Positions 58,961 through 64,000 of a stretch of 64,000 bases of DNA are shown piece by piece. Under the pieces are notes generated by a model. That model saw nothing but the letters and a program-made list of their open reading frames with translations, had not been told where the DNA came from and did not search any database. The stretch spans positions 107,834,362-107,898,361 of the forward strand of contig CM018693.1 in assembly GCA_009363875.1 (NCBI GenBank). Reading direction: 5' to 3'. Numbering within the stretch: position 1 is the first letter of the stretch; each line of letters begins with the position of its first letter. A program made the translations under genes and the position numbers. The DNA is from Mikania micrantha (taxonomy: Eukaryota > Streptophyta > Magnoliopsida > Asterales > Asteraceae).

Positions 58961-59559
58961 AACTTTATTCCATTCAAAGGATTGATCACTATTAATGATT
59001 TCATTATAATAGGTTGGATTGTTGCACTTCCTGTATCCAGAACAACTTTATTAAAGTATGTTATATAATCATCATAAATAGGTTCTCTAGACCATGATAA
59101 CATCTTTACTTGATTTTTCGGCTCACCAGGTACAACAGGCAAATGAGGGACTTGCTCTTGTGTGCTTCACATGCTTTCGGTTATACAGAAGAATGAAACA
59201 CAATATGTTCTTGTACAGTGTCATGTAATGGTGCATCATCGTATATAAAAGGTGTAATAGAAGGTAAGTAGAGAGATCACACCCCCTTTATGTTGCACTA
59301 CTTGTAAGTCAAGTTATTGATCTATATCCTTTGGAACATTGACAATTGACAACTTTCATGTCAAAGTTTTGTTTGTTGAGGGCTGTAAAGTTTAGCTTTG
59401 GTTGGACAACCCCATATTTTAATTTACTCTAAGCTAGGTTTCAATTTGTTCAAATATCAAAAGGAGTTTCAGAGGCAAATTTAGAAATAACTCTCTTTCA
59501 TATCCAAGCAATTGTCTTTAAAGAGTCTACATGAATTCAGGTAATGAGGTGTGCGCTAA

Positions 59560-60085
59560 CATATTAATCTATAGGAGGACAATTTCTTCTCTAAGCAGCA
59601 TCATACTGCTAAAGAGTACCTGCATCGTAAATTTATGCATAATCTCATGTTCTTTACAAAAGTTTGTTTAAAGGATTGAGAGATTAGCCTATACCAATAT
59701 ATCTATCATATTACTCATCGTTTTATCTGATCTCACTACTTTTATCTTGTGGTTTAATTGACTTTCGACTTTAGTCTTATAATTTTTAAGTATGCCTAGT
59801 GATTACGATTTATCCATAATTACGTATAACTACACAAATTATGAGTGATCCTCTATGAAAGTGATAATCGATTTATGTCCTATTATTCCAATATGATAAA
59901 GTCCATTAAGATAAATGTGTACAATTTCCAACAAACTGGAACTCCTAGGGACACCTTTTTTATTTCCATTAGCCATTTTACCTTTAAGGTTATTAACACA
60001 TGTTTCAAAATCAACAAAATCAAGACCCGGCAGTATTCCATTCTTCACGAGTCTCAACATTCATTCATTTGAGATGTGGCCTAAG
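59560..60085 (-). pseudogene. pol: old copia GAG-pre-integrase and start of integrase
   Basis: CHQCLGHISNE precedes a stop. MLRLVKNGILPGLDFVDFET continues with a degenerate Cys pair, LLEIVHIYLNGLY (where HTDI is usual) and SIITFIEDHS. The integrase core is largely eroded. Confidence 0.75.
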
Positions 60086-60229
60086 CATTGATGACACTAC
60101 ATGGATGTTCTCCAAATCTTGTTTTCTTTTATTTATATTTTCATTCAAATTATATGATAATAACGATTTTGAAAATTGATTATCTAGTTCTTATTTATAT
60201 ATATCTCCAACTAGATAAACACAACAACA

Positions 60230-60530
60230 GACATGAGCGTTTAAAGTATTAGTGATTTTGTTGTGACCATGCAAAAATTGATAACCATCACGATCAAATT
60301 GTACATACATGAAATTCTTGGTTTCTTTGGTGCATATAAAGTATTATAAAGTTTAGTACGGAGGCCAATTTTCATTATTAATTGCATAGTCCCTATGGCT
60401 TAAACATTATGCTCATTACCATTTCCCACCTTAATTGTCTTTTGGTTTCTTTCTAGTTTCTGGATTGTAAGAAATGCATGAGTGGAAGTAATCTCTTGCA
60501 CATGAAGCATATAACCAGAGTCAGCCTAGA
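60230..60530 (-). pseudogene. pol: old copia protease remnant
   Basis: ADSGYMLHVQEI corresponds to the DSG active-site segment. VGNGNEHNV, AIGTMQLIM and LYNTLYAPK follow in one frame with one stop. Confidence 0.65.
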
Positions 60531-60639
60531 ATGGACACATAAATTTATTCTAAACTTATCCAATTGAATGGATTTGTTTTGCACTTATCCAAATAAATCA
60601 TTTGTAATTTTATTTTCAGTTCCAGCATGGATGATCATT

Positions 60640-60986
60640 AGATCAATTTAGTCATATAATGAATATAGTTCATAAAGACATATCAGTAATTATGCAAATC
60701 TTTGATGATAATAATGAATCCATAATCTTGATGTGATCTTTTCTTTTCTTTAGATGCCTTTAGTTTTGATAGATAATATGTGATAGAAAAAAGTCATTAT
60801 ATAGTGTTTCGGTTTTTTTAATAACTCACATTCAAGACACAAAGAACAAGAGTTGTTTCATATCATGCAATAAACCCATCACGTAACTACGTTATTATTA
60901 ATAATTAATCTCTGTATCATATGACCAATGATCCTAAAGGTTACATATAATTGTGTGTGTGTGTGAATTCTTTCATATTTCCAACA
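60640..60986 (-). repeat. 5' LTR of the old copia element
   Basis: It starts TGTTGGAAATATGAAAG on the - strand. A GT/GA run near 60953-60965 is inside. The inner boundary is estimated. Confidence 0.65.
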
Positions 60987-60999
60987 CTTCCTTAAACAA

Positions 61000-62977
61000 T
61001 GGTTGTTGCTTATGTTATGAATTTGAATTTAGAGAACTCGCATAACCTCCACAATGTAACCACCCATTTTCTAAAACCTAAAAGAGACAACATGTGTCAA
61101 GTTCCTTGTCTTTATGTGACAATCGGCGAATTCCGGTAACAACCGACGCTCACATTTCTTAAATATGATTTGTTAGTTATGAACGACTGAGACTAGAACA
61201 ACTCAGAAAATTATACATCCCATTCACACTTTAATAAACACTTAACTATTATATAGTGTAGCACTAACGGACTTTGGTTCTGGTTTATGGATTATAATAA
61301 ATATTAGACAGCATTAGAAGAATTATGCAACATGAAAGTAATGTTTGAGAAAAAAATAATTTTTAATCATAACCATAAAACGACTATGTAAGATTTGCTA
61401 GAAGGATTAGACGCGACCGTCTTGAGTTCCTAATATAAGTCGTTAACTGTGAATTACATTTGAGAAGGATTAATTAAGTTTGTCAAACATTAGACAAGTT
61501 CATGTACAAGATATGTGTGCGTGTGTGTGTATATATATATTAATAATAAAAACAAAATATAAAATATAAAATATATAATAAAATGAGAATATGGAATGCA
61601 AATCACGGTGTAAACATAAATTGAGAAAATTAATTCTTTCCAAAATTATGAATTAAAACTTGGGGGCGGCACTCTTGGTATTTTTTTAAAAACCCACGAA
61701 CGGCACACTCTTGAGAACTGATTTCACGAGCAGCAACCACCAAGGAACGAGATACATACTTCATCCAAAACAAATGCATGCAAGTACACATGCATAAACA
61801 TGTACCTAGAAACATAATATTTTATAAAAATTCACATGCTAGGTACATTTTTCACCAAAGAATGACACTAATAAATCATTGAATATTATGGAAATATTTA
61901 GAGATGATTGTATACACTTTTAGAGACATACTCATTTATGATAAGGACAATTTTCAATTAACAGGTTAACTTTTAGTGAAATAAGCTCCACTGCCGTTGA
62001 TCCACCAAGTCATATCAATGTGTCTAGATCATATCAATGAGAGAATAACCATCAACCAGACAAAAAGATAAAAACGAAAATGAAAGTGCATATAATCTTG
62101 CTTTTAAAAAGCAAGAAGGGCACCAAGGTGACAAGGTGAGGCAAGAGGTGTAAATAAGGTTTACATATATAGCTATAAATAAGGTTTATATATATATATA
62201 TATATATTATATGATTTAATGTATAAGTTACCTGCATGTACAACCTTTTTAGCTACATGCACAACACTTTGAAGTTTAACCTTTTTAGCTACATGTGATC
62301 ATAGAACCTGCATTTGAAATCACATATTTAGTATACAATTTTACAAATAGTTTACTTATTTGTAAATGTCAGCTTGCATCTATATCCCTAGTGATATGAA
62401 TATATTGTTGTAAACTCACTTCAAGAAGAAATTCAAATTAAAATTAATTCATATCATAAGCAATCTTTGAATTAAACTACAAAGAAAATGATAAATATGA
62501 TTAGAGATTTACCAGTTCCATTTGCGTTCCACACCAGCTTCAGCTGCACGACGTGGTTTCCTTTTCCTCCTACTTCTCAAGTGCTGAAAACCATTTTGAA
62601 CCTGAGTTGATCCATGAGTTGATACATGAATAGATAAATGATATTGTGCAATGGAGCCATAGCTGTAAGATTGTAAGAACAAAAAAAAGCAAAAAAAATC
62701 ATAAATTCGTTTTGGGTACGCTCTCTTTGATAGCTTACAACAATCGGCGTCCGACAAAAAAACATCTCTAGGGATACAATCTAGAGAGGTCAAAACACAA
62801 GAAAGCTTCTTCCATCAAGCACTCAAACTCACCGAGTAACACATAGTTTCGCCGGCCGGAGGGTCAGTGGATTGACCCTCTTGTAGTTCCGCCCCTTGTT
62901 CATATTCACAGGTGGTAATTTGATGGTGTGACACTTTAATATTCAACATGCCTACTAGTTTCCAAGCACCAACTGTT
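61000..62977. other. intergenic with two exon-like ORFs
   Basis: At 61630-61780 (- strand) SRSLVVAAREISSQECAVRG reads like protein-coding sequence. At 62509-62620 (- strand) HLRSRRKRKPRRAAEAGVER runs into KWNW and a GTAAAT splice-donor-like site. Neither is recognised; both may be exons of the gene or fragment set around the PPR copy. AT repeats are at 61513-61540 and 62186-62208. Confidence 0.35.
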
Positions 62978-64000
62978 CTAACAATGTGTTTCAAGTTTAT
63001 AATTACATATCATTAACTCATCAAGATTTGCAAGAGTGTCAAAAATCTCCATTGTTTTTAGGTGAGTTGCATCTTTTACTCCAAATGTATGAACCACACT
63101 ATCCACCTTGATCGAGCTAAACCCAAATGGTTTCTTGATGTTTTTCTTCACCATCAACTTACTAACCGCTGCAGCATCCTTCAATCGCCCACCATCCCCA
63201 TATATTTTAGCTAGAGTTGCATATCTACCACCATTGTTCGGATCCAAGACAAACAACTTCTCTGCAACGACTTCAGAAAGTTCAATATTATTATGCATTC
63301 TACAAGCACCAAGAAGAGCACCATATACATCCTTCCCAGGTAACATAGGCATCAATTTAATAAATTCAACTTCTTCCATAAGCAAACCAGCTCTTCCGTA
63401 TAGATCGATCATACAAGTGTAATGCTCATGACCTATCTCCACACCATAATCTTCCATTTGTTTAAAAATTTCACGACCTTCTTCAACTAACCCAACATGA
63501 CTACATGTTGATAGCAAGCATAAAACACAACCCCGTCCGGATGGAAGCCACCCTCCAAGAAGTTGTAGAAAAGATTGAGTGCTTCCTGTGATTTCCCATG
63601 CATACCATAGCCCCTCATCATAGCATTCCATACCATAATGTTTCTTTCAGATATTTCATCAAACACTTGACGTGCATAATCCAAATAGCCAGAGTTTCCA
63701 TACATGGCAATAAGACCGCTCCCCACCATAGTATAGCTTGTCAAGCCTATTTTTATGGTGTAACAATGAATCAAATACCCTAGTCGAATTTCTGCTACTT
63801 GAGCACAAACAGGAAAAATGCTAACAAGAGTTGCATGGTCTGGTACACTAAACGATTCGTCTTGTAGGAAAGTATGAAAAATCTCAATAGCTTCAATAAA
63901 ACGATCATTGTTAACGCATCCAGAAATAACAGTATTCCAACTAACAACATCCTTTTCAGGTATCTCATCAAACACGTGTCGACACGCCTCCATCATCTGA
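62978..64000 (-). pseudogene. PLS-type pentatricopeptide repeat gene, copy 2, 3' part
   Basis: It runs on the - strand from beyond the window edge to a stop at 62978-62980. PPR units with VFDEIPEKDVVSWNTVISGC and VFDEISERNIMVWNAMMRGY match copy 1 closely. The C-terminus (MVKKNIKKPFGFSSIKVDSV, then VHTFGVKDATH and FDTLANLDELM) is an E-type extension and no DYW domain follows. E-class PLS proteins usually help C-to-U editing in plastids or mitochondria. A one-base loss near 63527, in an A/C-rich stretch where copy 1 has one base more, shifts the frame between EGGFHPDG and LLSTCSHVGLVEEG. If that base is a sequence error, the rest could be functional. Confidence 0.85.

Larger units (their letters stand above)
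56775..60986 (-). mobile_element. old Ty1/copia element, - strand, gag lost
   Basis: Similar ends occur at about 56775-57124 and about 60640-60986. Both start TGTTGGAAATA on the - strand, and the left one is preceded by the purine-rich CCAAGTGGAAAAA. Between them, in - strand order, lie protease, GAG-pre-integrase/integrase, reverse transcriptase and RNase H remnants. Protease remnants begin almost directly after the 5' LTR, so gag is deleted. The LTR ends facing the interior are uncertain by tens of bases. Confidence 0.75.

Noticed and set aside
1..64000. CRISPR arrays, bacterial operons, ribosome binding sites
   Set aside because: The window is plant nuclear DNA. The direct repeats present are LTRs and minisatellites without regular unique spacers.

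Overview
This is plant nuclear DNA: AT-rich intergenic sequence full of LTR retrotransposons, primer-binding sites complementary to tRNA-iMet, spliced gene remnants, a TS-type SINE tail and PLS-type pentatricopeptide repeat (PPR) sequences. The element types fit a dicot. Asteraceae is my guess from the style of the repeats; the window does not prove it. I see no gene that is certainly intact apart from a small retrotransposon ORF. No CRISPR array, rRNA or complete tRNA gene was found.

Layout. 1-10279: a Ty3/gypsy element on the + strand whose 5' LTR is cut by the window edge. Its LTRs are almost identical, but its gag-pol is broken. 10285-12859: an older gypsy-type LTR on the - strand. 12860-25252: a PPR gene on the - strand, split by an 11-kb Ty3/gypsy element (14039-25086, - strand, near-perfect 5-bp target duplication). 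25253-33823: intergenic DNA holding exon fragments of unrelated genes (a PEX13-like N-terminus, a Golgi SNARE GOS1-type exon, one unrecognised), a SINE tail, and a 2952-bp solo LTR (28304-31255) with a perfect CTCAG target duplication.

33829-52304: a Ty1/copia element on the + strand with a perfect ATGAT target duplication. Its GAG-pre-integrase region is split by a 10.5-kb Tat-lineage gypsy element on the - strand (37314-47849, perfect CTTAT duplication). The Tat element carries an antisense, intron-containing extra ORF, an archaeal-type RNase H, a 21-bp minisatellite in its 3' UTR, and an unusual density of the hexamer GGATAT/ATATCC. 52310-55159: intergenic, with a second, more decayed PEX13-like fragment. 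55160-55843: an inverted-repeat element. 56081-56768: an orphan 5' LTR with a Tat-type primer-binding site. About 56775-60986: an old, gag-less Ty1/copia element on the - strand. 61000-62977: intergenic with two exon-like ORFs. 62978-64000: a second PPR copy, cut by the window edge.

The most notable observations are these. (1) Two diverged gypsy elements share a previously unlabelled ORF between the primer-binding site and gag, with an acidic/Ser/Pro-rich N-terminus and a predicted coiled coil. It is intact in the young element although gag-pol is not. (2) Three different LTRs each hold a tRNA-like segment with identical 37-nt spacing from the D-loop GG to the T-loop TTC. (3) A short perfect hairpin at the end of pol is duplicated with a compensatory base-pair change. 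(4) GGATAT is strongly enriched throughout the Tat element. (5) A GGCCCA (site II/UP1-like) array lies at the start of the solo LTR. Coordinates of LTR ends come from aligning the copies by eye. Divergence figures are hand counts.
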